Source: Pseudomonadota bacterium (GTDB lineage Bacteria > Desulfobacterota > Binatia > UBA1149). From it: 57,372 nucleotides of DNA. The notes under the pieces were generated by a model that saw only the letters and a list, made by a program, of their open reading frames with translations, searched no databases and was not told the DNA's origin. The translations under genes were made by a program, and so were the position numbers. The number at the start of each line of letters is the position of its first letter. Position 1 is the stretch's first letter. Below are positions 25,008 to 34,203 of the stretch, in pieces. The stretch is from assembly GCA_014382245.1 (NCBI GenBank), contig JACNKC010000085.1:1-57372 (forward strand), read 5' to 3'.

Positions 25008-26138
25008 ATGAGCAACGAGCGAGTCACCGTAGGATACCAGGACGGATGTCTGCATCCCTTGTGGCTGGGCAGACTGGGGCTGCGACTGGCGAGAATTTTC
25101 GGCGCAGAATCTCTCTGGCTGCCCGACCACTTCATGGGCTGGCTGCCGGGTCACGTCTGGTCCGAAGAACACACTCCCGCGGCAGCCATCGTCCAATCGA
25201 GCGACGCTTTTCTAGATCCCATACAGATCCTGGCTACCACCGCGTTGAGAATACCCGGCGTCGACCTGGGCACGGCCGTAACCGAACCTTTCAGACGCCA
25301 CCCGGTATCGCTGGCCCAGTCTTTCGCCACCCTGGATCACATATCCAAGGGGCACGCCATACTCGGCATAGGTAACGGCGAACGTGAAAACGTGGAGCCC
25401 TATGGCATGGACTTCCGCTTGCAGGTATCGCGACTCGAGGAAGCGCTCACCATCATCACAAAAATGTGGAGCAGCAAGGGCGAGCCCGTGACCTACGACG
25501 GGCGCTTCTGGCAACTCAAGGACGCGGTCTTCAACCTGCCCCTCTACAAGGACCGCCCTCCCCGCATCTGGATCGCCGCCCACGCGCCGCGGATGCTGGG
25601 CCTGGTAGGTCGCTTCGGCGACGGCTGGCTGCCTACGCTCAAGATGACCCCAGCCGAGTACAGCGAGAGCCTCGCTGCTATCAAGCGGTCCGCAGGCGAA
25701 CACGGCCGCAACATGAAGAACTTCGTCGCCTGCCAGATGGTGGTGGTAGCACTGGGCGAAAGTCGAGACGCCGTGCTCGAGATCGCCATGAAAAGCCGTG
25801 TGGCGGCGGCGCTGGTGCTCATCGCCCCGTCCACGGCCTGGGAGGAACAGGGTCTGAAGCACCCGCTCGGAGAGGGCCACAGGGGATTTTACGACATCGT
25901 ACCTTCGCGGGTAACAGAAGAAGACGTAGACCGTGCAGCGGCTACCATGACACCGGAATTGTTACTCAACTCGCTCTACGCCGGCAGTCCGGCCGAAGTG
26001 CGCGACGAACTCGCACCGCTCGTTGAAGCCGGAGCCCGCCACCTCGTGGTCAGCAACGTGGCGTCGGTTTTTACCGGGGGAGGCGCGGCTGATCTATGGA
26101 GACTGGGCAGCCTTTTCCGCAAACTACGCAGAATGTAA
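25008..26138 (+). CDS. LLM-class (luciferase-like) flavin/F420 oxidoreductase
   Basis: 376 aa TIM-barrel protein with SLWLPDHFMGW near the N-terminus, HPVSLAQSFATLDHISKGHAI, GIGNGE and LVGRFGDGWLPT. These are marks of the LLM superfamily, closest in feel to F420-dependent phthiodiolone-ketoreductase or mer-type enzymes. The coenzyme (F420 versus FMN) cannot be proven from sequence alone. The start has only a weak ribosome site. Confidence 0.85.
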   Translation: MSNERVTVGYQDGCLHPLWLGRLGLRLARIFGAESLWLPDHFMGWLPGHVWSEEHTPAAAIVQSSDAFLDPIQILATTALRIPGVDLGTAVTEPFRRHPVSLAQSFATLDHISKGHAILGIGNGERENVEPYGMDFRLQVSRLEEALTIITKMWSSKGEPVTYDGRFWQLKDAVFNLPLYKDRPPRIWIAAHAPRMLGLVGRFGDGWLPTLKMTPAEYSESLAAIKRSAGEHGRNMKNFVACQMVVVALGESRDAVLEIAMKSRVAAALVLIAPSTAWEEQGLKHPLGEGHRGFYDIVPSRVTEEDVDRAAATMTPELLLNSLYAGSPAEVRDELAPLVEAGARHLVVSNVASVFTGGGAADLWRLGSLFRKLRRM

Positions 26139-26232
26139 TGCAGCCTGCTTGAAACCTTTTGCGTTCGTGCTATCCACACCTGCATAGCGGGCTCGGCAAC
26201 TTTACTGAACCCGGCACTATTGGAGGATGACC

Positions 26233-26841
26233 ATGAAGCTCACCAGCACCGCCGCCACTATCCTGACCTCGGCTGTATTTGCCCTCAGTGCCTGCAGCAG
26301 TGACAGTCCTGCCCCGAGCGAATCGTCCGAAGCGGCCGCGGGCAGCGTCGTGGTTATCACGACCAGCCTGGGCAGCATCGAAGTTGAGCTCGACGAAGAA
26401 GCCGCTCCCGAGACGGTCAAGAACTTTCTCTCCTACGTAGAAGACGAATACTACGACGGCACGATCTTCCACAGGGTGATCAAGGGCTTCATGATACAGG
26501 GTGGTGGTTTTGACACCTCCTACCAGAAGAAGCCCACCAAGGTGGCGTTGAAAAACGAGGCCGACAACGGTTTGAAGAACGACATCGGCACCCTCGCCAT
26601 GGCGCGCACAAACGTGGTCGATTCGGCCACATCGCAGTTCTTCATCAACGCGGCCGACAACGACTTCCTCAACCATCGCTCAACCAAGGCGGCCGAATAC
26701 GGCTACGCGGTGTTCGGCAAGGTCGTAAGCGGACTCGACGTCGTAAAGGCCATCGAATCGTCGACCACGAGATCGCGCGGGCCGGGTTTTTCGAACGCCC
26801 CGGTGGAAGCGGTGGTCATTGAATCCATTCGCAAAAAGTAA
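26233..26841 (+). CDS. Cyclophilin-type peptidyl-prolyl isomerase lipoprotein
   Basis: 202 aa. The ATG at 26233 is preferred over 26227 because GGAGG then lies six bases upstream rather than touching the start codon. The lipoprotein signal ends in LSAC (Cys21) and a short Ser/Pro-rich linker follows. The cyclophilin domain has [30 protein letters not shown] and [14 protein letters not shown], the PpiA/PpiB active-site segments. It should accelerate proline isomerisation during folding of envelope proteins. Confidence 0.92.
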   Translation: MKLTSTAATILTSAVFALSACSSDSPAPSESSEAAAGSVVVITTSLGSIEVELDEEAAPETVKNFLSYVEDEYYDGTIFHRVIKGFMIQGGGFDTSYQKKPTKVALKNEADNGLKNDIGTLAMARTNVVDSATSQFFINAADNDFLNHRSTKAAEYGYAVFGKVVSGLDVVKAIESSTTRSRGPGFSNAPVEAVVIESIRKK

Positions 26842-26919
26842 GCGCGGGCGGCACTTTCCATTAGCGCCGTCGCGTTCCTTGACGCCCACCCGCACGGGGG
26901 GTACAAGGGGCTTGTCGCC

Positions 26920-27300
26920 ATGGTAAAGCAGAGTAACCCCCTGAAAACCGCCGGCCCCTGGAAGGCGGTGCCCTTCAGGGCGGAGTTTCGACGCACCGGG
27001 CAGAACGGCCTGGCTTCGCGTTACTACCACAGCGGTGAGCTGTCACCTTACAGTATCGAAGACCTGCTCAACGCAATACGCAGCGAAGCCCGCTCTTCGT
27101 TCGAGACCCTGCAACTCACCCTCGAGCTGAGGGGAGCGGTGGGCAGACCCCAGTTCGAAGAACTCGCAAGGCGTTTCAGTTCGCTGGGGCTACCGGCAGT
27201 GCAGGTGCTCATCACCGCCCCCGGCCATGACCCGCTCAGTGTTCCGCTCGCCCCCGGCGCCATCGGCCCGGACGCGGTGCTGCCGCCACGCAAGTACTGA
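26920..27300 (+). CDS. Hypothetical protein
   Basis: 126 aa that I do not recognise. The ATG has an AGGGG about nine bases upstream, and no better gene overlaps the stretch. The sequence is soluble, basic at the start (WKAVPFRAEFRR) with a helix-rich middle (IEDLLNAIRSEARSSFETLQ) and a proline-rich end. There is no signal peptide. It lies between cyclophilin and metF on the same strand. A CCCACCC-GCAC-GGGGGG element lies just upstream at 26885-26901. Confidence 0.5.
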   Translation: MVKQSNPLKTAGPWKAVPFRAEFRRTGQNGLASRYYHSGELSPYSIEDLLNAIRSEARSSFETLQLTLELRGAVGRPQFEELARRFSSLGLPAVQVLITAPGHDPLSVPLAPGAIGPDAVLPPRKY

Positions 27301-27340
27301 CCGGCCGGCAAGTAGCGGCAGCACCCGCGAGCGCAGGCTG

Positions 27341-27369
27341 TTGACAAGCTGGCGACGGGGACACAACAT
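27341..27369 (+). promoter_or_regulatory. Possible housekeeping promoter for metF
   Basis: TTGACA (perfect -35) at 27341-27346 is followed after 17 bases by CAACAT (weak -10) at 27364-27369. Initiation near 27376 would give a ~26-nt leader to the metF ATG. Confidence 0.3.
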
Positions 27370-27401
27370 GAACACGGCGGTTGTTCCTGTCGCCCATCGC
27401 C

Positions 27402-28268
27402 ATGCATATATCTGAATACTACACCGGAGAAGAGCCGGTCTTTTCTTTCGAGTTCTTTCCCCCCGCCAACGACAAGGCCCACGCGAGCCTGCTCAAAACT
27501 ATATCCGAGTTGCACGCGCTCCAGCCGCATTTCGTATCCGTGACCTACGGCGCAGGTGGCTCCACGAGAGACCGTACGCTAGAACTGGTGTCGTGGATCA
27601 AGAATACCGTGGGCCTGGAAGCCATGGCCCACCTTACCTGCGTGGGCTCGAGCCGCGACGAGTTGCGCACGATGCTCGACCGGCTCGAAAACGCGGGAAT
27701 CGAGAACCTCATCGCCCTCAGGGGAGACCCGCCGGCCGGTGACAGCGAGTTCAAACCGGCAGCCGACGGGCTGAGCTATGCAAGCGAACTGATCGCCATG
27801 ATACGGGACGAAAACCGCCCTTTCTGTTTAGCCGCGGCGGCCTACCCCGAGGTTCACCCGGAAGCGGAGAGCCCGGAGGCCGACCTCGAACGGCTTGCCC
27901 ACAAGGTGCAGCAAGGGGCCGAGGTGCTCATCACGCAGCTGTTCTTCGACAACGACAGCTTCTTCGCTTTTCGAGACCGGGCCGTAAAGGCGGGCATAGC
28001 CGTGCCCATCGTCCCCGGTATCATGCCGGTCACGGGCGGCCTCGAGCGCATGGCGCGCTTTGGTGCCGCTATCCCCGCACGCTTGCGACGGCAGGTTGAG
28101 CTAGCCGGTGACGACACCGGCTCGATAGCGGACGCTGGCGAAGCCTGGGCGACCGAGCAGTGCGCGGCCCTGCTGGCCGAAGGCGTCCCCGGCCTGCACT
28201 TCTACACCCTCAATCGCTCGCGGGCGACGCGCAACGTGCTCGAGAAGATCAGGCCGCACTCTCCCTGA
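27402..28268 (+). CDS. metF: 5,10-methylenetetrahydrofolate reductase
   Basis: 288 aa, the normal bacterial MetF length. It has FSFEFFPP with the catalytic Glu, THFVSVTYGAGG-like HFVSVTYGAGG, the LRGDPP motif with the flavin/folate Asp, and PGIMPVT near the C-terminus. It reduces methylene-THF to methyl-THF for methionine synthesis using FAD. The ATG at 27402 fits the family's start; a TTG at 27381 is possible but less likely. The APH-like gene follows after 19 bases. Confidence 0.93.
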   Translation: MHISEYYTGEEPVFSFEFFPPANDKAHASLLKTISELHALQPHFVSVTYGAGGSTRDRTLELVSWIKNTVGLEAMAHLTCVGSSRDELRTMLDRLENAGIENLIALRGDPPAGDSEFKPAADGLSYASELIAMIRDENRPFCLAAAAYPEVHPEAESPEADLERLAHKVQQGAEVLITQLFFDNDSFFAFRDRAVKAGIAVPIVPGIMPVTGGLERMARFGAAIPARLRRQVELAGDDTGSIADAGEAWATEQCAALLAEGVPGLHFYTLNRSRATRNVLEKIRPHSP

Positions 28269-28287
28269 CTGGCCCGCCGAGCAAATC

Positions 28288-29331
28288 ATGGCCAACAGGG
28301 AACATCCCGACATCGAGTCTCTCAAGACCTACCTGGAAGCCACCGTACAGGGCTGCCAAGGCGTAGACCTGGAGCTCACGGCCCACGCCGGCGGACACTC
28401 CTGCGAAACCTGGAGCCTCCGCGCTGACTCTGAGCGCTGGATAATGCGGCGGCCGCCGCGAGGAAAACTCCAGCCCGGAGCCAGCAGCATGGCGCGCGAA
28501 TACAGGGTAATGAAAGCACTGGCCGACAGTCCGGTAGCCGTACCGCGCATGGTGGCGCTGTGCGAGGACCCTGAAGTGGCCTGTGCGCCTTTCCTGCTCA
28601 TGGAAGACGTTGACGGCGTCGTGCTACGCGACAGCTTCCCCGACGACTTTGCCGACTCGCCGCCACGCAGGGCCGCACTGGGACCCGCCACCGTAGAAAC
28701 CCTGGCGGCAATACACTCGGTAGACCTCGATGAGGCCGGCCTGGCCCGGCACGGGCGTCCCACGGGTTTCCTGCAGCGCAATCTCGAGCTCATGACCAAA
28801 CAGTGGGCCGCCGTCAGCCAGCGCGAGGTGACCGCCGTTAACCGGCTGGGAGATTACCTGCAAGGCCACGTCCCCGACTGCAACGAGGTGGCCCTGTCGC
28901 ACGGTGACTACAAGCTCGACAACATCATGTGGCGCCGCGACCAGGAAGCAACGGTGGCGGCTGTAATCGACTGGGAGGTCTCGACCATTGCCCCTCCCCT
29001 GGTCGATCTCGGCTGGCTGCGCGGTTTCTGGAGTCAGCCGGGTGACACCCGTGGCGCGATCTCGCTGGGGCTGGCGTTGACCAGCTCTGGAGGATTCTGC
29101 GACCGCGACGAGCTCGTGGAATTGTACCGCGAGACCACTGGACGGGATACCTCGGGACTTCCCTGGTTCGAAGCCTTCGCGATGTGGAAGATAGCCATCA
29201 TAATGGAGGCCAGTTACTCGAGATTTCTGCAAGGCAAGTCCAACGACCCGCTGTTCGCGTCGCTCGATGTAATAGTGCCGGCGCTTGCCGAGGCTGGACT
29301 CGAAGCACTCGCCTCTGCTGGCAAGCTGTAG
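28288..29331 (+). CDS. APH-like phosphotransferase (ACAD10/11-type kinase family)
   Basis: 347 aa. The kinase fold has the catalytic loop SHGDYKLDNIMW and the metal site VIDWEVSTIAPPLVDLGW. The PPRGKLQPGASSMAREY segment is typical of the phosphotransferases found with, or fused to, acyl-CoA dehydrogenases (human ACAD10/11). Those proteins phosphorylate 4-hydroxyacyl-CoAs so that a dehydrogenase domain can process them. It is convergent with an acyl-CoA dehydrogenase pair immediately downstream, which supports such a role but does not prove it. Confidence 0.87.
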   Translation: MANREHPDIESLKTYLEATVQGCQGVDLELTAHAGGHSCETWSLRADSERWIMRRPPRGKLQPGASSMAREYRVMKALADSPVAVPRMVALCEDPEVACAPFLLMEDVDGVVLRDSFPDDFADSPPRRAALGPATVETLAAIHSVDLDEAGLARHGRPTGFLQRNLELMTKQWAAVSQREVTAVNRLGDYLQGHVPDCNEVALSHGDYKLDNIMWRRDQEATVAAVIDWEVSTIAPPLVDLGWLRGFWSQPGDTRGAISLGLALTSSGGFCDRDELVELYRETTGRDTSGLPWFEAFAMWKIAIIMEASYSRFLQGKSNDPLFASLDVIVPALAEAGLEALASAGKL

Positions 29332-29376
29332 CAGGCCAACAGCCCCGCACCAGTCAGGGCCGAAAACAGTTGCGGC

Positions 29377-30519
29377 TCATAAACCCTGGAGGGTCGCGAA
29401 GCGATCGCGGTGCCAGGCAGCATCGCCGAAACTGAGCTCAGCCGCGCGCGCCCGTTTGAGGTAAAACCCGATGTCGTGCTCGTCGGTCATTCCCACGCCG
29501 CCGTGCATCTGCAGGCCTTCGTATGCCGCGAGCACCGCCGTACCTGACAAGCGAGCCTTGGCCGTCGAGATTTTTTCGGCTACGTCATCGGCGGCCGCAT
29601 CCACAGCTTCGCAGGCGCCCATGAGCGCTGAGCGCGACAGCTCAAGCTCAATGAAGATCAAGGCCGCACGGTGCTTCAGTGCCTGGAAGCTGCCTATCAC
29701 CACGCCGAACTGCTCGCGGGTTTTGAGGTAATCGAGCGTCATTGCAAAAACGGCTTCAGCCGAGCCCATCATCTCGGCGCACAGCCCTAGCGTGGCTCGG
29801 TCGATTATGGCCTGGAGCGGTGCCAGGCCCTCGCCTTCTGTGCCCAGCAGGGAGTCGCTGTCCAGCTCCACAGAATCGAATCGCAGCACCGCGGCGTTGC
29901 GCAGGTCCATGGTCTGCTGCCGGGTGATCTTCAGCCCTGCCGCTCCCTTGTCGACGAGGAACAAGGACACGCCATCGCGGTCGCCAGGCGCGCCCGACGT
30001 CCTCGCACTCACGACCAGTACGTCGGCCACGTGACCGTCCCAGACGAGCACTTTCTCACCTTCCAGGGTCCAACCACCGCCAGACGGCGACGCGCTCGCC
30101 TCGATGACAGCGGGGTCGTATCGCGTTTTGCGTTCCTGCCAGGCCAGCGCAACCAGCCCGGACCCATCGGCCACCGCCGGCAGCAGCCGGCTCTTCTGCT
30201 CCTCGCTGCCGGCCTCGATTATCGCCGCCGAGCCCAGCAAGGCGTTGGACAACAAGGGTTCGGGCACCAGGTTGCGGCCGAGTTCTTCGATCACGCAGCA
30301 GATCTCGGTCAGTCCGAGGCCAAGCCCTCCATACTGCTCGGGCACCAGTATGGCAGGCCAACCGAGCGCGGCCATCGACGCCCACAGCTCCCTTGAAAAG
30401 CCCAGTTCGTCGTCGCTGTCGCGAAGAGCCCTGACGCGCGACAACGGCGACTCCTTCCGGGCGAAATCGGCAGCGCTCGCCTTGAGCAGTTTCTGTTCTT
30501 CGTTGAGTACGAGGCTCAT
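29377..30519 (-). CDS. Acyl-CoA dehydrogenase-like subunit lacking the usual catalytic Glu
   Basis: 380 aa acyl-CoA dehydrogenase fold with VPEQYGGLGLG, KTREQFGVVIGSFQALKH and EGLQMHGGVGMTDE. The C-terminus ends LSFGDAAWHRDRF without the YEGT/IEGGTSEIQ-type segment that carries the catalytic base in standard enzymes. It starts 11 nt after another acyl-CoA dehydrogenase that keeps that residue. The pair fits the alpha2beta2 heteromeric dehydrogenases known from steroid side-chain degradation. Substrate unknown. Confidence 0.85.
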   Translation of the reverse strand: MSLVLNEEQKLLKASAADFARKESPLSRVRALRDSDDELGFSRELWASMAALGWPAILVPEQYGGLGLGLTEICCVIEELGRNLVPEPLLSNALLGSAAIIEAGSEEQKSRLLPAVADGSGLVALAWQERKTRYDPAVIEASASPSGGGWTLEGEKVLVWDGHVADVLVVSARTSGAPGDRDGVSLFLVDKGAAGLKITRQQTMDLRNAAVLRFDSVELDSDSLLGTEGEGLAPLQAIIDRATLGLCAEMMGSAEAVFAMTLDYLKTREQFGVVIGSFQALKHRAALIFIELELSRSALMGACEAVDAAADDVAEKISTAKARLSGTAVLAAYEGLQMHGGVGMTDEHDIGFYLKRARAAELSFGDAAWHRDRFATLQGL

Positions 30520-30530
30520 CCGGATCCTCC

Positions 30531-31736
30531 TCAGTCGGGCAGGCCAAGCACCCGCTTGGCAATAATGTTGAGCTGGATCTCGGAAGTCCCGCCTTCAATA
30601 GAGTTACCGCGCGAGCGCAACCACTCCCTGGTTATTTCCAGTTCGCCTTCTTCGAACCCCTCGCCCTCCCAGCCCAGTGCCTGCGGGCCGAGCAACGACA
30701 CCATCAGCGAGTAGCGAGCCTTGTTGAGCTCGGTCGCGTAGTACTTGAAAATCGATGTCTCTGGCCCCGGCTGTTGACCCAGCTTGGCTGCCTCACCGGT
30801 GCGCCGAATGGTGAGATCCAGGCAAGCCTTGTCCATCGTCAAGGCGACGACTGAATCCCTGCTGTGGGCATCGCCTATTCTGCCGTCTTCCCCGGGCAGG
30901 TACTCACGCGCAAGCTCCACCAACCGGTTTACCGAACCGCGCTCGCTGAACGCGCTGCTTATCATGCTGCGTTCGTGGCCCAGCAGAGCCTTGGCCATAG
31001 TCCAGCCGTTGTTGACGCCACCCACCACCTGGTCGCGTGGCACCCGCACGTTCTCGATAAAAGTCTCGCAGAACGGCGAGTATCCGCTTATCAACGGGAT
31101 GGGCCTCACGGTTATGCCGGGGTCATCCATGTCAAAAAGAATGAAGGTTATACCGCCGTGCTTGCTCTCGGTGTCCGTTCTCACGAGGCAGAACATCCAG
31201 TCGGCCAAGTCGGCGTACGAAGTCCAGACCTTCTGACCGTTGAGCACCCAGTCATCACCGTCGAGCTCGGCCCGGGTCGCAAGACTCGCGAGATCGCTGC
31301 CCGAGTTGGGTTCCGAGTAGCCCTGGCACCAGCGTATTTCGCCGCGGCATATTTCCGGGAGAAACCGCTTCTTCTGTTCCTCGGTACCGTGATCGACCAG
31401 CAACGGGCCTATCATCGTAAGGCCGAAACCGGCCAGTGGCGGCATCGCCTTGAGCCGGGCCAATTCCTGGCCCAACACGCGGCCCTCGTCCTTGTCCAGC
31501 CCACCTCCTCCGTATTCACGCGGCCAGGTGGGCGCGGTCCAGCCCTTTTCGGCCATGCGATCGAGCCAGACCCGTGCATCAGGGTTCTTGCTCCAATCGG
31601 CCTTGCGGCCGCCCCAGGCCAGCATTTCGCCTATGGTACCGTCACCGGCCTTCGGGCCTTCCCAGCGCATAGAATCGGGACAATTCTCTTCAAGCCACGC
31701 GGCGCAATCAACCCTGAACTGTTCTATGTCGGGCAT
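30531..31736 (-). CDS. Acyl-CoA dehydrogenase (catalytic-Glu subunit)
   Basis: 401 aa with PTWPREYGGGG, QGYSEPNSGSDLAS for FAD binding, NGQKVWTSYA and the C-terminal SIEGGTSEIQLNIIAKRVLG, which carries the expected catalytic glutamate. It is the first gene of a two-gene unit with the 380-aa subunit at 29377-30519. Together they probably form a heteromeric FAD enzyme oxidising a branched, cyclic or steroid-like acyl-CoA. Confidence 0.88.
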   Translation of the reverse strand: MPDIEQFRVDCAAWLEENCPDSMRWEGPKAGDGTIGEMLAWGGRKADWSKNPDARVWLDRMAEKGWTAPTWPREYGGGGLDKDEGRVLGQELARLKAMPPLAGFGLTMIGPLLVDHGTEEQKKRFLPEICRGEIRWCQGYSEPNSGSDLASLATRAELDGDDWVLNGQKVWTSYADLADWMFCLVRTDTESKHGGITFILFDMDDPGITVRPIPLISGYSPFCETFIENVRVPRDQVVGGVNNGWTMAKALLGHERSMISSAFSERGSVNRLVELAREYLPGEDGRIGDAHSRDSVVALTMDKACLDLTIRRTGEAAKLGQQPGPETSIFKYYATELNKARYSLMVSLLGPQALGWEGEGFEEGELEITREWLRSRGNSIEGGTSEIQLNIIAKRVLGLPD

Positions 31737-31910
31737 AATCTGGTCAATCTAGCCCCAGCACTCACATAACAAAAGCCCCGTGTCGGGACATTTTTACACC
31801 ATCGGGGGGGAGCAGGTATCTCGACAGCCGCCAGGAATACTGCCTCAATCGAGGGTAAGGGCGCGTTTCCACCAGCTTCTTCGACAAGACGGGCCAGGAG
31901 AATCCAACGA

Positions 31911-32591
31911 ATGACAGTACATGGTCAAGTTCAAGCCAGGCGTTCACACGCGATCTCGACGGGAGTCGTCCTAGCCCTGGCCGCGATGCTTTTTCAGGCA
32001 GCCAACGCAGATGCCTTCAACATCACCCGGGCCAAGCTTGCCGGCGGCGAAGTGCAGTTGCGCGGAACCGGTGCCCCGATCAACGCCGTTATCATCTGGG
32101 AAAATGAGCCGGTCGCCCGTGCCGATGGCCGGGGCCGTTTTTCGCTCTCAACCGACATTGTTCCCGAAAGGCGCGAGGGCAACTGCATAGCCAGGGGCAC
32201 CCTGCTTGCCGGTCACCAAAGCGGCGAGGTACTGGTAAAACTCTGCCCCGGCGACCGCGGGCGCAAGGGGCGACCCGGACCCAAGGGTGTAGCCGGTCCC
32301 TCCGGTCCCACCGGGCCGCAGGGAGTCCCGGGCAACCCGCTCGAGGCCTGCCACACCGTACACGCCAGGCGTGACGTGGGCGTATCAACAGAGCGCTCGG
32401 AAACCGTATCGGTAAGCTGCGAGACCGATGAAATGCTCACCGGTGGCGGCTGTGCATCGGCACCCGCCTTCGACTCAAGAGAAAGCTCCCACCCCGAGGG
32501 CCAGTCCTGGGTGTGCACGGTCACGGCCATGCACGGCCCCGAAGTGCTGCCCTACGGAGCACTCGAGTCCTGGGCGATATGCTGCGACTGA
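31911..32591 (+). CDS. Secreted protein with a short collagen-like Gly-X-Y domain
   Basis: 226 aa. The N-terminal signal segment (~15-33) is followed by a beta-rich domain, then ten uninterrupted Gly-X-Y triplets at 114-143 that include GRPGPKG and GPSGPTGPQG. A Cys-rich C-terminal domain with GGGCASA and a terminal AICCD ends the protein. AGGAG lies ten bases upstream of the ATG. The C-terminal domain could trimerise the collagen stalk. It is likely exported; a surface or matrix role is inference. It is monocistronic, ahead of oppositely oriented tRNA genes. Confidence 0.82.
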   Translation: MTVHGQVQARRSHAISTGVVLALAAMLFQAANADAFNITRAKLAGGEVQLRGTGAPINAVIIWENEPVARADGRGRFSLSTDIVPERREGNCIARGTLLAGHQSGEVLVKLCPGDRGRKGRPGPKGVAGPSGPTGPQGVPGNPLEACHTVHARRDVGVSTERSETVSVSCETDEMLTGGGCASAPAFDSRESSHPEGQSWVCTVTAMHGPEVLPYGALESWAICCD

Positions 32592-32648
32592 GCTGCTGGG
32601 ACCAGGCGTTCTCAAGCAACCGGGCCTCTGCAAAAAACACGGGTGCAG

Positions 32649-32681
32649 AAAAAACGGGACGGGCAATGGCTGCCCGCCCCG
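32649..32681 (-). terminator. Intrinsic terminator of the tRNA-Arg/tRNA-Glu unit
   Basis: An 11-bp stem (32655-32665 with 32671-32681, one G-U pair, five-base loop) is followed on the minus strand by six Ts. It begins seven bases after the tRNA-Glu CCA end. Confidence 0.85.
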
Positions 32682-32687
32682 CGGTAG

Positions 32688-32765
<78 letters not shown>

Positions 32766-32820
32766 TGAAACTGACTTACGCACCCCAGGCGCGCGCTTCC
32801 GGCTGTAACTGGCAGCCCGG

Positions 32821-32896
32821 TGGTGAGCCGTGCAGGACTTGAACCTGCGACCCGCTGCTTAGAAGGCAGCTGCTCTACCACCTGAGCTAACGGCCC
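32821..32896 (-). tRNA. tRNA-Arg (anticodon TCT)
   Basis: 76 nt with encoded CCA. Acceptor GGGCCGT/ACGGCTC, D-arm AGCTCAGGTGGTAGAGC, anticodon loop CTTCTAA on a GCTGC/GCAGC stem, and T-loop GGTTCAAGTCC. First gene of the two-tRNA unit. Confidence 0.95.
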
Positions 32897-32918
32897 GTCT
32901 ACCCCGGAAAGCCAGCGA

Positions 32919-32946
32919 AGACTAGCAGCGCAGTTGCGTTTTGCAA
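32919..32946 (-). promoter_or_regulatory. Possible promoter of the tRNA-Arg/tRNA-Glu unit
   Basis: Minus strand TTGCAA (32946-32941), 16 bases, TAGTCT (32924-32919), 22 bases before the tRNA-Arg 5' end. Confidence 0.35.
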
Positions 32947-32982
32947 GGCATGGCCCGCGCTCACCAGGCGACCAGGAGCAGC

Positions 32983-34071
32983 TCAGCCGTCGGCCTGCTG
33001 CAGGTAGAGCGTCTGCGTCGGGTAAGCAAATTCGATGCCCTCGCCCTCGAAGATCCTGAACAGGGCGAGATTGATCTCGTGCTGCACGTCCATGTAGTCA
33101 ACGTACTCGCGACTGAGCACGTAGTAGACCACCTCGAAGAGCAACGCTGAATCGCCGTAGCTGGCAAAATGTACCCGGTCTACGCGCGTAAGCCCCACCC
33201 CGTCGATTATTTTCCTGACCATGACCGGGATCTCTTCGAGCTTGGCGGCCGGCGTCTGGTAAGTCACCCCGAACTGGAACAAGGCCCTGCGCTCCTTGAG
33301 GCTCTTGAAGTTCTGTATCCTGCTGCCCACGAGATCTGAGTTGGCAAAAATAATCTGCTCGCCGGCGAGGCTGCGAAGCCGCGTGGTCTTGATACCTATG
33401 CGCTCCACGTTGCCCCTGATGTCGCCCACCACCACGTAGTCGCCCACCTCGAAGGGCTTGTCGAGCACGATAGACAGCGAGTTGAATATGTCGCCGAGCA
33501 CGCTCTGCGTGGCCAGGGCCACGGCGATGCCACCCACGCCGACGCCGGCCAGCAACGTGGTCACGTCTATGCCGAGGTTGTCCATGACCAGCAGGCCAAC
33601 AACCGACCACAGCGCGAGCCTGGCCACGAAGCCCACCGCACCGAAAGCCGAGCCGCGCTCGAGTTGCAGCTGCTGCCCGCCGGCGTCTTCGCCACCCACC
33701 TGTTCGCCAACCCTGAATCGCGTAACCAGCCAGTAGGCAATCAGCAGGTTTCCCCAGGTCAGCACCTGGGCCGCGACGGCCACCACCAGCAGTGCCCAGG
33801 CCGCCCGGTCGACGGCGCCGGCAAGACTGACCAGCGTTGAGCCAATATACAACGCCAGCAGCAGCAGCACCCATCCGCGCGTGGCGATCATCAGTTCGAC
33901 GGCTATGTCGTCGAGCGTTCCTGCAGTGCGCCCGGCCAGCGCCTTGAGCCTGCCGGCGAGAACGCGCTTACCCAGCAGCAAGGCCAGGAACACGACCACG
34001 GCGACCGCCGCGGCTGCCGCCCAGGCTGCCAAGCTGTTTCCCAAAACAACAGTAGACCCCCAGTCGCTCAT
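32983..34071 (-). CDS. MscS-family small-conductance mechanosensitive channel
   Basis: 362 aa. Four or so N-terminal membrane helices precede the pore helix and MscS core: TTLLAGVGVGGIAVALATQ, then FNSLSIVLDKPFEVGDYV and the beta-domain GNVERIGIKTTRLRS. The C-terminal alpha/beta vestibule domain follows. It gates on membrane tension during osmotic downshock. Longer than E. coli MscS (286 aa) because of extra N-terminal helices. Confidence 0.92.
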   Translation of the reverse strand: MSDWGSTVVLGNSLAAWAAAAAVAVVVFLALLLGKRVLAGRLKALAGRTAGTLDDIAVELMIATRGWVLLLLALYIGSTLVSLAGAVDRAAWALLVVAVAAQVLTWGNLLIAYWLVTRFRVGEQVGGEDAGGQQLQLERGSAFGAVGFVARLALWSVVGLLVMDNLGIDVTTLLAGVGVGGIAVALATQSVLGDIFNSLSIVLDKPFEVGDYVVVGDIRGNVERIGIKTTRLRSLAGEQIIFANSDLVGSRIQNFKSLKERRALFQFGVTYQTPAAKLEEIPVMVRKIIDGVGLTRVDRVHFASYGDSALLFEVVYYVLSREYVDYMDVQHEINLALFRIFEGEGIEFAYPTQTLYLQQADG

Positions 34072-34203
34072 AATCCCTCACTCGCCGTTGCCCTCCGGGG
34101 CACAACGGACAGCTCCCTTTTGACAAGGAAACCGGCCGCGCTCAACCTTGGCCCTGCTTCGTGCCGGGCAGCCTGCCCGCCACTCGCATACAGGAGCGCG
34201 ATA

